From Chitinophagaceae bacterium (GTDB taxonomy: Bacteria > Bacteroidota > Bacteroidia > Chitinophagales > Chitinophagaceae), in assembly GCA_016786965.1 (NCBI GenBank), contig JAEUVL010000110.1, positions 1 to 8,792 on the forward strand: a DNA stretch of 8,792 nucleotides, written 5' to 3'. The position numbers were made by a program, and so were the translations under genes. The notes under the pieces are model-generated. The model saw only the letters and a list, made by a program, of their open reading frames with translations, was not told where the DNA came from and did not search any database. Below are positions 1 through 7,580 of this stretch, one piece after another. Numbering within the stretch: the first letter of the stretch is position 1; each line of letters starts with the position of its first letter.

Positions 1-1724
1 TAGCTGGCCAGTACACCAGTGGTCATTGATTGCTCAAAACCTTTCTGGATGGCAGGAACAAACTCACGGGGAATGGATCCACCGAACAGGTCGTTCACAA
101 ACTGGTAATGCTTATCGGGGTTCTCTGCTTTCCATTCGGCATCCACCGGCCCCAGACTAAACTGGATATCGGCGAATTTACCACGACCACCCGTCTGTTT
201 CTTCAGGGTTTCGCGGTGTTCAACTGTAGCATTGAATGCTTCTTTATAAGCCACCTGGGGAGCACCCTGGTTCACTTCTACCTTAAATTCACGACGCATA
301 CGGTCGATGATGATCTCCAGATGCAATTCACCCATTCCACGAAGGATGGTCTGCCCGGTATCTTCATCTGTATTCACCCGAAGTGTAGGATCTTCCTCTA
401 CCAACTTGGCTATAGCCATACCCATTTTATCCACGTCAGCCTGCGTTTTTGGCTCTACCGCAATAGCGATAACCGGCTCAGGGATGAACATGTTCTCAAG
501 GGTAATTGGGTGATTCTCATCACAAAGTGTATCACCGGTTTTGATCTCTTTGAAACCTACCGCTGCACCAATATCACCAGCTTCGATAAAATCGATCGGG
601 TTTTGCTTGTTTGCAAACATTTTCATGATACGGCTGATCCTTTCCTTTTTACCACTTCTTACGTTCAATACATAAGAACCGGCATCCAGGTGGCCGGAAT
701 AGCACCGGAAGAACGCCAAACGACCTACAAATGGATCGGTCATGATCTTAAAGGCCAATGCTGCAAACGGAGCTTTGGGATCCGCTTTACGGGTTTCAGG
801 CTCACCACTGTCGGGGTTAGTTCCTACCGTATCCGGTATATCGATCGGTGAAGGCAGGTAACGGCAAACCGCATCCAGTGCAGTCTGCACACCTTTATTC
901 TTAAAGGATGAACCACACATCATCGGAACGATGCTCAGGTCTACCGTAGCTTTACGGATCGCCTCATGCATTTCATCTTCAGTAATGCTGTTGGGATCAT
1001 CAAAGAATTTCTCCATCAGCTTATCATCATATTCAGCCACGGCTTCTACAAGACTGGCTCTCCACTCTTTTGCTTCTTCGAGCATATCAGCAGGTACTTC
1101 TATTTCGTCAAAGGTCATTCCCTCTGTTTCCATGTGCCAGATTATACCTTTCATTTTGATCAGGTCAACCACACCCCTGAAATCATCTTCAGCGCCGATT
1201 GGCAGCTGCAGGGGAACAGCTTTAGAACCCAGCATATCTTTTACCTGCTTCACTACGTTGAGGAAGTCGGCACCGGCACGGTCCATTTTGTTTACAAATC
1301 CGATACGGGGAACTCCATACCTGTTGGCCTGGCGCCACACAGTTTCAGACTGCGGTTCCACTCCATCCACCGCGGAGAACAGGGCGATCAATCCATCCAG
1401 TACACGCATAGAACGTTCCACCTCTACGGTAAAGTCAACGTGTCCCGGAGTATCAATAATATTGAAAGAATATTTCTGTGTATCGGCGGTAGCCTTACCC
1501 AGTACAGTTGGAAAATTCCACTGGCAGCTTACAGCCGCTGAAGTAATGGTGATACCTCTTTCTTTTTCCTGCTCCATCCAGTCGGTGGTGGCAGCACCAT
1601 CATGTACTTCACCAATACGGTGGATCATACCTGTATAACGAAGGATACGCTCTGTCGTGGTGGTTTTACCCGCATCAATATGGGCGGCAATACCAAAGTT
1701 TCTTTGAAATTTTAAATCGGCCAT
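1..1724 (-). CDS. fusA: Elongation factor G, 5' part (gene cut by the left window edge)
   Basis: EF-G is the ribosome-dependent GTPase that drives translocation of tRNA and mRNA during protein synthesis in the cytoplasm. The reading frame is open from the ATG at 1722-1724 to the window edge, giving 574 residues that begin MADLKFQRNFGIAAHIDAG. All GTPase motifs are visible: P-loop AHIDAGKT (residues 14-21), switch I RGITI (56-60), G3 DTPGH (91-95), G4 NKMD (145-148) and a G5-like CGSSF near residue 270. Domain II, domain III (GMGELHLEI) and most of domain IV follow. Bacterial EF-G is about 700 residues, so roughly 130 C-terminal residues (end of domain IV and domain V) lie outside. The segment between switch I and DTPGH is about 6 residues longer than in E. 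coli EF-G. The start has no Shine-Dalgarno sequence but a very A/T-rich leader, as usual in Bacteroidota. The gene upstream on the same strand is unrelated, so rpsL and rpsG do not directly precede this copy. Identification is secure; whether a paralogue exists elsewhere cannot be seen. Confidence 0.98.
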   Translation of the reverse strand, partial: MADLKFQRNFGIAAHIDAGKTTTTERILRYTGMIHRIGEVHDGAATTDWMEQEKERGITITSAAVSCQWNFPTVLGKATADTQKYSFNIIDTPGHVDFTVEVERSMRVLDGLIALFSAVDGVEPQSETVWRQANRYGVPRIGFVNKMDRAGADFLNVVKQVKDMLGSKAVPLQLPIGAEDDFRGVVDLIKMKGIIWHMETEGMTFDEIEVPADMLEEAKEWRASLVEAVAEYDDKLMEKFFDDPNSITEDEMHEAIRKATVDLSIVPMMCGSSFKNKGVQTALDAVCRYLPSPIDIPDTVGTNPDSGEPETRKADPKAPFAALAFKIMTDPFVGRLAFFRCYSGHLDAGSYVLNVRSGKKERISRIMKMFANKQNPIDFIEAGDIGAAVGFKEIKTGDTLCDENHPITLENMFIPEPVIAIAVEPKTQADVDKMGMAIAKLVEEDPTLRVNTDEDTGQTILRGMGELHLEIIIDRMRREFKVEVNQGAPQVAYKEAFNATVEHRETLKKQTGGRGKFADIQFSLGPVDAEWKAENPDKHYQFVNDLFGGSIPREFVPAIQKGFEQSMTTGVLAS

Positions 1725-2000
1725 GACTATTGTTTATTTTAAATTTTTGATTTTAGAATGTGATTTATTTGTTTATCGGGGTTCTGTTCCCTGATGATCG
1801 ACTGTTGCGTCGCACTCTTTATCGTTCTGTACGCTGCTCAGCTTTTTTTTGATTGGAAAATCAGCTATAAAGAGATAGTTCCCTGTTACAAAGGGGAAAA
1901 GTAGCTGATATGGTAGATTAGACCCTCATAGATTGCCACTTGAAGAAAAAACCGGAAACCTCATTATCTGTACCACCTAAAGCTTTTCCTAATGGCGGCG
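1725..2000 (-). promoter_or_regulatory. Long 5' leader of fusA
   Basis: About 275 bases separate the candidate -7 element at 2001-2008 from the fusA start, far more than the leader of the ompA-like gene here. The last 60 bases before the ATG are strongly A/T-rich, which favours initiation in Bacteroidota. Reading along the minus strand, a 12-codon ORF (MRFPVFSSSGNL, stop TGA) occupies 1964-1926, with an AGGTGG-like stretch about 9 bases before its ATG. Only short stems are seen by eye, such as GATT/AATC around TTCC near 1850-1861. No known riboswitch or ribosomal-protein leader was recognised, and no tRNA or other RNA gene is visible. The length makes a regulatory function possible, but that is an inference. 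Confidence 0.35.
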
Positions 2001-2008
2001 CAAAGGTA
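2001..2008 (-). promoter_or_regulatory. Candidate fusA promoter, -7 element TACCTTTG
   Basis: The minus strand reads TACCTTTG followed by CGCCGCC, an exact match to the Bacteroidota -7 consensus TAnnTTTG. The usual TTTG -33 element is not found at the expected 19-21 base spacing, where the sequence reads CTCG; a TTTTTTTG run lies only 11 bases upstream. The match is therefore strong for the -7 box and weak for the -33 box. It lies between the upstream gene's end and fusA, so fusA probably begins its own transcript. Confidence 0.5.
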
Positions 2009-2052
2009 GGGGGATTTTGCAAAAAAACGAGTTGAATTTATGGTTAATTAGT

Positions 2053-2077
2053 AAAAAACTGCGGGCTGCTGACCCCG
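2053..2077 (-). terminator. Possible weak intrinsic terminator after the modular surface protein gene
   Basis: On the minus strand CGGG pairs with CCCG around an 8-base loop, followed three bases later by a run of six T. It lies about 40 bases past the stop codon of the surface protein gene and just upstream of the candidate fusA promoter. The stem is only 4 bp, so this is tentative. Confidence 0.35.
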
Positions 2078-2116
2078 TATTGACCCTGGTTCATCATTGC
2101 TGTAAAGAAATACCGC

Positions 2117-5100
2117 TTATTTTATAATCTCCAGTACCACATTGTTTTGCACCGTTACCGCAGCACCGGCACTGGCCGTAAGACTCCTGATAGTGGCCGC
2201 ATTGCTTACCGAAGGGTAGCGTACTTTTCCGGAGGGTATGTATACATCTGTGTATTGGTCCGGCAGTATACCACATCCACCCCAGTTGACCGGGTTGTGC
2301 CAGTTTACATCAGTTGTTCCGTTCCAGGAAGCGGCAAACTTCAGGGTAAAGGGATCAGCCGGCAAGCCATCCACCAGGCAACGGTACTGGTAGCCGTAGT
2401 AGCTGGTGGGCACACCTGTCACTGATAACGAAGAAGTGGCTGTACCGTTGTAGTTAGCATTGTCAGACAAAGGCGTGAAGCCGCTGCCGGTATTTATTTC
2501 CCATTGGTAGGTACTGCCAGATCTGCCGGCCGGTATTACCAATGGTATTCCGCTGCATCCGCCCAATGATTTTACGCTGATACCATCCAGCCACAAGCCT
2601 CCCTGGTTTACGATAGAGAAACACCTGAATCCAAGGTAGTAGGTACCAGCAGCCGGGGCGGTAAATTCAATATTTACCAATTGAAAAACCTGGTTGCGGA
2701 TATTCGTATTGGAATAAAGAACAGTATTCATTGCTGAAGGCTGTGCATAGGATCCCAGCTTCACTTCCAAGGCTTCTGTATAGGTGCTGTTATCGGCCCG
2801 GTAATAAAAAGAAAGCCTGTAGGTGTTGCCTGCTGACAGATTCAGCGGCGCTGAATAAAACCAGTCGTCAGCCGGCATAAACGGATTAAAAAAATAGAAC
2901 AGTACGTTAGGGCTGCTCTGTGCCTGGCTTGCTCCCACATTTCTTATCTGCCAGGTGATGTCCTTATTGATATTTTCAATTCTTGTACAAGCCGGCAATG
3001 CAGGTGCTGTTACACCATCAAAGTTTTCTGCATAATCCGGTACTACGGGTAAACAAGCTGCAGTAAGAACTGCCGGCACCCAATCGCCATTAGTTACACC
3101 ACAAGCAGAGCGGATATAAAACGAAAAGGTTTGTGCCGGAAGCAACCCTGTTAATGGCACAGAAAGGCTATTGCCTGCAAGCGTTCCCGATTGTACAAGA
3201 CCTGCGCCGCCCGAACCTGGTGCTCCGGAGGAACGCAATTCCCATTCATAACTGCTTACCGTGTTTACCATGGGTGCCTGCCATTGTGCTGTGGCTGCAT
3301 ATGGAGTGATATTTACAAACTGAACCTTACGCACCGAGTCGCAAAGCGGCGCAACCGAAAGATTTATATCATCCAGCTTCAGAAAGAATTGCGGCCCCAC
3401 CGATAAAGCATGAAAACCGATATGCTGATTGCTGGTAACAGTTGGTGTAAAATCAACAATAGCCTGTGTAAGCACCGGGTTGCTGATTGAATAATTGGAA
3501 AACAAAAGCGGGCCATTCATAGATGATGCATTTGTAGCTACTCCTGTTTTTACTTCCAGCTTTTCAATATTACTGGTTGACCGGGCCCCATAATAAAAAC
3601 TCAGCCGGTAAGTAGTACCAGCCGTAAGTGCGAAGGGTGGTGTGTAAAGCCAATCATCACCAATCGCTGAAGTAGCCCAACTGGTGTACGACATACAGTT
3701 GGGTGCAGAAAAAGGCTGTATGCTTCCACGAATTTCCCAGGTAGCGCCGCCATTTACATTTTCAATAGTATAGCAACCCGGTAATGCCGGTGGCACCACT
3801 CCATCAAAGTTTTCAAAATAAGGTAAGGCTGCTGTGCCACATGCTTTGAAAGTAACGGCGCTGGTCCACAGTCCGCTTATACCGGCCACACATTTTGTGC
3901 GAACATATAAGCTATAAGTGGTTCCATTGACCAGTGCACCTGAGGTGGCCGTAAGTACTCCTGCTCCGGTTAGTCCTGTTTCTGCCAACCCGGTGGCGCC
4001 TGATCCGGCTGCTCCTGAAGTACGCAATTCCCATTCATAGCCTGTATCAGTACCGCAAGCAGGTGCATTCCAATTAAACGTAACCTCGCTAAGGCTCACA
4101 TTACTTAGCTGCAAACCAGAAGGCACACCACATACTTCTGTAACAGCAATATCATCAACAAATAATCCGCCACTAAATCCCTGGTTCGTGGCGCAACGGA
4201 AGCCAATATAATAAGTGCCGCTTGTGTTTACCGATATCGCATTTGCCTGTTGCAAATAAGTGGTGGAGTTGAAACTATTTCTGGAAAAAATCGGCGTGGT
4301 CATAGAATCCTTCAAAGGCCCTTTACCCATTTTTACTTCAATAGATTCATTGGGAAAATATGTTCGGTAAGCAAAAGACAACTGATAACACTTGCCGGCT
4401 TCAAGGGTCAGTGGCGCAGTAAAGAACCAGTCTTCACCTGGTTGCCCATAAAAACCACCACTGGCATTAGCAAAGATGGCACGTGGAGCCGAATTAGTAT
4501 AGGTACTGTTGTAATAATAAGTGTTCATCCGCCAGGTATCCACACCATCTACGTTGTGTACTGACATACATGGTGGCAAACCGGTGGCAGTGACCACTCC
4601 GTCAAAATTTTCTGTATACGGAATTGTCCTTGGTACGCAGGGTGTTACCACTTTTACAGGAGTACTCCATACGCTGCTATCGGTACCGCAATCAGAACGA
4701 ACACTTAAATTGTATTGATAACCTTCCTGTAAACCGGTTGCCAGCATTGATGTGGCTGGTGTAAGAACAGAACCTGAAAATTCCAGCCCATTACTTCCGC
4801 TACCGGCAGAACCAGCCGTTCTTATTTCATAATCATAACCAGTAGGTGATCCTGAAACAGGTGGTGACCAGTTAAACTGGACTGAGTTTGTTGTAAGATT
4901 GGAATAACCGGGAGTAACAGGCCGCAGGCAGGAAGTGGCTTCTACCGTAACATCATCCAGGTAAATAATGTTATTTGAATTCCGGCCATTTGCATTGAAA
5001 ATTATATAATTCGTTGCTCCATTATAGTTTGCAGGAATTTCACATACATACTCATACCAACCGTTTGCCGGTTCAGAAGGATCCTGAATTCGGCTGACAA

Positions 5101-5521
5101 CCAATTTGCTTAACTCAGCCGCACCACCACCACTGGTATAGGTGAAGGTGTTAACAAATACTGACAGAAAATCGGTACCTAATGGCGCCTGGTCTCCCCT
5201 GTACATCCAAAATCGTACACGATGCCGGCTCCCGGAACTAAAATTTAAGGGTGGTGTTACAAGATTCACCACATACCCATTATTGGCTGTGCGGCAATCA
5301 AACCTGGCCATGGCTGCACCACTGTGCGGAAGAACGGTCGGGTTGGCTCCTGCGGTTACCCGATCCCATCGTACCGTTGGTCCAAAACCAATAACATAAA
5401 TATTCTGCCACCCGGCAGGCACAAAAGTGGCCCCGTCAAAACTTTCGGATAATAATATCTGTGCACTTGTGTTTATGCGGGCTGTTTGTAACAGCACCAG
5501 TAAAAGCAGCAGTTTTTTCAT
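2117..5521 (-). CDS. Secreted modular surface protein with alternating choice-of-anchor-J-like and fibronectin type III modules
   Basis: This 1134-residue protein is predicted to be exported and to act at the cell surface or outside the cell, probably in adhesion or glycan binding; no catalytic motif was recognised. The chosen start is the ATG at 5519-5521, because it begins MKKLLLLLVLLQTARINTSA, a typical signal peptide ending near Ala-Gln at 20-21. An ATG 18 codons upstream (5575) would bury that signal. Four choice-of-anchor-J or MAM-like beta-sandwich modules each begin with an FDG motif (near residues 28, 304, 570 and 833) and end with LDD, VDD or LDG (near 191, 459, 721 and 983). Three fibronectin type III modules lie between them (about 197-295, 464-560, 727-825) and share YEWELR/YDYEIR-type strands. 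A C-terminal region (about 988-1134) holds an Ig-like stretch and a W-G-T-x-D-V-N-W...NW module common in large Bacteroidota surface proteins. It ends in LEIIK, with no PNP-type type IX sorting domain recognised. Function is inferred from domain type only. Confidence 0.85.
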   Translation of the reverse strand: MKKLLLLLVLLQTARINTSAQILLSESFDGATFVPAGWQNIYVIGFGPTVRWDRVTAGANPTVLPHSGAAMARFDCRTANNGYVVNLVTPPLNFSSGSRHRVRFWMYRGDQAPLGTDFLSVFVNTFTYTSGGGAAELSKLVVSRIQDPSEPANGWYEYVCEIPANYNGATNYIIFNANGRNSNNIIYLDDVTVEATSCLRPVTPGYSNLTTNSVQFNWSPPVSGSPTGYDYEIRTAGSAGSGSNGLEFSGSVLTPATSMLATGLQEGYQYNLSVRSDCGTDSSVWSTPVKVVTPCVPRTIPYTENFDGVVTATGLPPCMSVHNVDGVDTWRMNTYYYNSTYTNSAPRAIFANASGGFYGQPGEDWFFTAPLTLEAGKCYQLSFAYRTYFPNESIEVKMGKGPLKDSMTTPIFSRNSFNSTTYLQQANAISVNTSGTYYIGFRCATNQGFSGGLFVDDIAVTEVCGVPSGLQLSNVSLSEVTFNWNAPACGTDTGYEWELRTSGAAGSGATGLAETGLTGAGVLTATSGALVNGTTYSLYVRTKCVAGISGLWTSAVTFKACGTAALPYFENFDGVVPPALPGCYTIENVNGGATWEIRGSIQPFSAPNCMSYTSWATSAIGDDWLYTPPFALTAGTTYRLSFYYGARSTSNIEKLEVKTGVATNASSMNGPLLFSNYSISNPVLTQAIVDFTPTVTSNQHIGFHALSVGPQFFLKLDDINLSVAPLCDSVRKVQFVNITPYAATAQWQAPMVNTVSSYEWELRSSGAPGSGGAGLVQSGTLAGNSLSVPLTGLLPAQTFSFYIRSACGVTNGDWVPAVLTAACLPVVPDYAENFDGVTAPALPACTRIENINKDITWQIRNVGASQAQSSPNVLFYFFNPFMPADDWFYSAPLNLSAGNTYRLSFYYRADNSTYTEALEVKLGSYAQPSAMNTVLYSNTNIRNQVFQLVNIEFTAPAAGTYYLGFRCFSIVNQGGLWLDGISVKSLGGCSGIPLVIPAGRSGSTYQWEINTGSGFTPLSDNANYNGTATSSLSVTGVPTSYYGYQYRCLVDGLPADPFTLKFAASWNGTTDVNWHNPVNWGGCGILPDQYTDVYIPSGKVRYPSVSNAATIRSLTASAGAAVTVQNNVVLEIIK
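2560..5455 (-). repeat. Diverged internal duplication: about 265-residue module pairs in the surface protein
   Basis: The pair choice-of-anchor-J-like plus FN3 recurs with a period of about 263-276 residues (FDG motifs near residues 28, 304, 570, 833). Copies are recognisable at protein level, for example ENFDGV followed by a proline-rich LPxC segment and IENxN in the later three. At DNA level only short stretches remain identical, such as GCAATTCCCATTCATA at 3234-3249 and 4022-4037. This is old duplication with divergence, not a recent expansion. Confidence 0.7.
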
Positions 5522-5610
5522 GGCTGACGAAATGTAGAATAGCTCCTGGCAGCTAAAGTAATCAAAGGTCTGCAAAAACTTACATGATGATTGCTTCGTA
5601 TATTAGAATT

Positions 5611-6153
5611 ATGGAACGAACCATACACAACCCCATCCAGAAAGACACAGTTACCTTTCTGAAAACCCATGCCGATACCAACGGCGCCTGCACCCTTGTA
5701 GAAGTGGAGCTGGCTGACGGCGGCGGTGTGGGCCTCCACTACCATAAAACCTATTCCGAAACATTCGAATGCCTGGAAGGTGAAGTGCAAGTACGCCTCG
5801 GCAAAACCATGCACACCCTGAAGCCTGGCGAATCAGCCACGGCAGAACCTAACATCAACCATCTCTTTCGCAACCGCAGCGGAAAGCCCTGTAAGTTCCG
5901 GGTGGAACTGCGCCCCGCCAGCCGCGGCTTTGAACAATCACTCCAGATAGGCTATGGCCTGGCCCGTGACGGCGAATGCCGGCCCAACGGCTTTCCTAAA
6001 GACAAACTGGCCCTGGCCTGGCTCTTCGACATCAGCGAGAGCAACCTGCCCGGCTGGATGAGCCTGTTTGAATTCATTTTGCGCAAGCAAGCCAAAAAGG
6101 CCAGGAAGAAAGGAACGCACATGCAACTGATTGAAAAGTACGTAAGGTTCTAA
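5611..6153 (+). CDS. Cupin-fold (cupin_2 type) protein with a basic C-terminal extension
   Basis: This 180-residue protein is a small single-domain cupin, probably cytoplasmic because it has no signal peptide. Both cupin motifs are intact: motif 1 reads G-x3-HYH-x4-E-x6-G (HYHKTYSETFECLEG), supplying two His and one Glu metal ligands, and motif 2 ends PNINHLFRN, supplying the third His. The substrate cannot be inferred, since this fold includes dioxygenases, isomerases and sugar-binding proteins. About 70 residues follow the barrel, including a Trp/Phe-rich helix-like stretch and a basic cluster RKQAKKARKK. The start at 5611 (MERTIHNP) is preferred; an in-frame ATG at 5584 adds nine residues (MMIASYIRI) unlike cupin N-termini. 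The gene is transcribed away from the surface protein gene and towards the ompA-like gene. Its G+C is about 61% in three hand-counted 60-base lines, against 42-47% in single lines of three neighbouring genes. The fold call is secure; the role is unknown. Confidence 0.88.
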   Translation: MERTIHNPIQKDTVTFLKTHADTNGACTLVEVELADGGGVGLHYHKTYSETFECLEGEVQVRLGKTMHTLKPGESATAEPNINHLFRNRSGKPCKFRVELRPASRGFEQSLQIGYGLARDGECRPNGFPKDKLALAWLFDISESNLPGWMSLFEFILRKQAKKARKKGTHMQLIEKYVRF

Positions 6154-6199
6154 AAGCAAACTCCCCAAAAGATTTAAACCTTTTGGGGAGTTTGCTTTT
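6152..6199. terminator. Bidirectional intrinsic terminator, perfect 20-bp stem
   Basis: The arms at 6152-6171 and 6180-6199 are perfectly complementary over 20 bases around the 8-base loop ATTTAAAC. The core is CTCCCC/GGGGAG. The left arm begins AAAA and the right arm ends TTTT plus one more T, so the transcript has a U-tail in either direction. The structure sits between convergent genes. The last two bases of the cupin TAA stop (6151-6153) form part of the stem, and the ompA-like stop codon lies 16 bases beyond the right arm. Confidence 0.92.
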
Positions 6200-6215
6200 T
6201 ATCTAAAGTGCTATC

Positions 6216-7553
6216 TTATTGATAGTAGCTCAAATTCAGCTCTGAACGACGGTTCTGCTGGCGGCCGGCAGCTGTTTTATTATCTGCTATAGGCATAGTT
6301 TCACCATGACCGGTAGCTGATATACGGCTTTCTTCTACGCCTTTAGACACTAAGTAGGCTTTTACAGAGTTGGCCCTGTTATCACTCAGTATCTGGTTCT
6401 TTTCATCACTTCCTACATTATCGGTATGTCCATCAATTGCGAGACTCATACCAGGATTATCTTTCATGATCTGCGCTACTTCATTCAATCCTTTAAAAGA
6501 TTTGGCATTGAGTTTAGCGCTACCTGTAATGAACAGAATGTTCTTCGCAGCTACGCTTACTTTTTTCTTGATCTCTTCTGAGATGATCGGGCAACCGAAA
6601 TTCTCTTTTGGACCTGGGATGGTTACGCATTTATCTTCCTCATCATTAGTACCATCCTTATCAGTATCGGGGATGGGGCAACCCTGATAGCGGGCCACTC
6701 CGGGAACCGTCGGGCATTTATCTTCTTCATCATTGATACCATCTTTATCTGTATCTGGTATAGGGCAACCCTGGTAACGGGCCAGACCTGGAACAGTTGG
6801 ACACTTATCTTCTTCATCATTGATGCCATCTTTATCTGTATCAGGTATAGGGCAACCATCATACTTGGCCAATCCCTTCACATCAGGACATTTATCATTA
6901 TCATCAATGATACCATCACCATCTCTGTCGGAAGGTGGCTTGGGTGGTTCGATTACTTTAGGCGCTTCTTTCTTTTTACTTAAACGGCCTGCAAAACCGA
7001 TGCTGTGATGTAAATGGTAATTAGCTGTTTCTGTTGTAAGTGGTACCCGGTAATTTGAGTTAATGAACATATGAGCTTCATCCAGCAGTCTTATTTTCAT
7101 ACCTACACCAAGTGGTAAGGTGGCTCCATAGTAAACCTGATACTTATGTACGCCTACTCCCAATGACAAATAAGGTTGTAACCAATATTTCTCAGTGGTC
7201 ATTTTGAGATGCAGTGAAGCAGTTCCTTCAAGCAAAAAATTGTTATTGAAGAATACTTTATTAGGCATCGGATAGTTGACAAATGAGCCGCTTAAAGATC
7301 CGGCAAAGTCAACATGTTTTCCAACACCCTGGAAATAATTCAACGAAAGCCCTGGACTCATTTGCCTGAGTTTGGCAAAATTCCTATCGGCCAATACTTT
7401 ACTCAGCGAAGTGGTTCTTATTCTTTGGGGAGTAGTAAAGTCATTGAAAAAAAAGCTGACACCCAGAGACTTAGGCGCAATTTCATCGTTTTGACCATAA
7501 CTGGCAGGTACAAGCAGGTACAGCGCAAACAATGCTAATAGTATCTTCTTCAT
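6216..7553 (-). CDS. OmpA-family outer membrane protein with thrombospondin type 3 repeats
   Basis: This 445-residue protein anchors the outer membrane to peptidoglycan. The start at 7553 gives a signal peptide (MKKILLALFALYLLVPASYG, cleavage near residue 20-21); a start ten codons upstream at 7583 is less likely because it overlaps the promoter -7 box. Residues about 22-195 look like a membrane beta-barrel domain with alternating aromatic strands. A proline-rich linker (PPKPPSD) leads to four calcium-binding thrombospondin type 3 repeats (209-323). The OmpA C-terminal domain spans about 337-445, with the peptidoglycan-contacting pair D378 (in GHTDNVG) and R393 (in SDNRA) at the family's usual 15-residue spacing, and a final NRRSEL motif. 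The gene converges on the cupin gene across a shared terminator, and a good promoter lies 28 bases before its start, so it is probably transcribed on its own. It follows an L,D-transpeptidase gene on the same strand by 141 bases. Family assignment is secure; specific ligands or pores are not known. Confidence 0.95.
   Translation of the reverse strand: MKKILLALFALYLLVPASYGQNDEIAPKSLGVSFFFNDFTTPQRIRTTSLSKVLADRNFAKLRQMSPGLSLNYFQGVGKHVDFAGSLSGSFVNYPMPNKVFFNNNFLLEGTASLHLKMTTEKYWLQPYLSLGVGVHKYQVYYGATLPLGVGMKIRLLDEAHMFINSNYRVPLTTETANYHLHHSIGFAGRLSKKKEAPKVIEPPKPPSDRDGDGIIDDNDKCPDVKGLAKYDGCPIPDTDKDGINDEEDKCPTVPGLARYQGCPIPDTDKDGINDEEDKCPTVPGVARYQGCPIPDTDKDGTNDEEDKCVTIPGPKENFGCPIISEEIKKKVSVAAKNILFITGSAKLNAKSFKGLNEVAQIMKDNPGMSLAIDGHTDNVGSDEKNQILSDNRANSVKAYLVSKGVEESRISATGHGETMPIADNKTAAGRQQNRRSELNLSYYQ
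6585..6929 (-). repeat. Four tandem 87-base units encoding thrombospondin type 3 repeats
   Basis: Equivalent CCATC-type positions occur at 6652, 6739, 6826 and 6913, an exact 87-base period (29 residues). Each unit encodes a D-x-D-x-DG-x-x-D-x-x-D calcium-binding loop, then DKC, a variable PG-containing stretch and GCPI. Units 2 and 3 are nearly identical in protein (PDTDKDGINDEEDKCPTVPG in both). The first unit is one residue shorter and more diverged (DRDGDGIIDDNDKCPD), and the last ends in PKENFGCPI. Confidence 0.93.
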
Positions 7554-7580
7554 AAAGAGATAGTTTGGTTTAAATCTGGA

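Noticed and set aside
30..1638. Long plus-strand ORFs (273, 235 and 191 codons) opposite fusA
   Set aside because: They lie antisense to an unambiguous EF-G reading frame, have no recognisable protein features and arise from biased codon use in a conserved gene.
2069..2088. Short direct repeat GGGTCA-ATACG-GGGTCA downstream of the surface protein gene
   Set aside because: Six bases repeated once is within chance expectation and overlaps the possible terminator stem.
5522..5610. Promoter elements in the divergent gap between the surface protein and cupin genes
   Set aside because: Near matches to TAnnTTTG exist (TACTTTAG and GACCTTTG on the minus strand, TATATTAG on the plus strand), but none has a TTTG at 19-21 base spacing, so no site can be chosen.
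5518..5814. 98-codon minus-strand ORF overlapping the cupin gene and the surface protein start
   Set aside because: It is antisense to the intact cupin motifs and its sequence has no domain-like pattern; the G+C-rich cupin codons create it.
6623..6862. 79-codon ORF inside the ompA-like gene with repeated MMKKI-like segments
   Set aside because: The repetition is the shadow of the 87-base thrombospondin type 3 units read in another frame.
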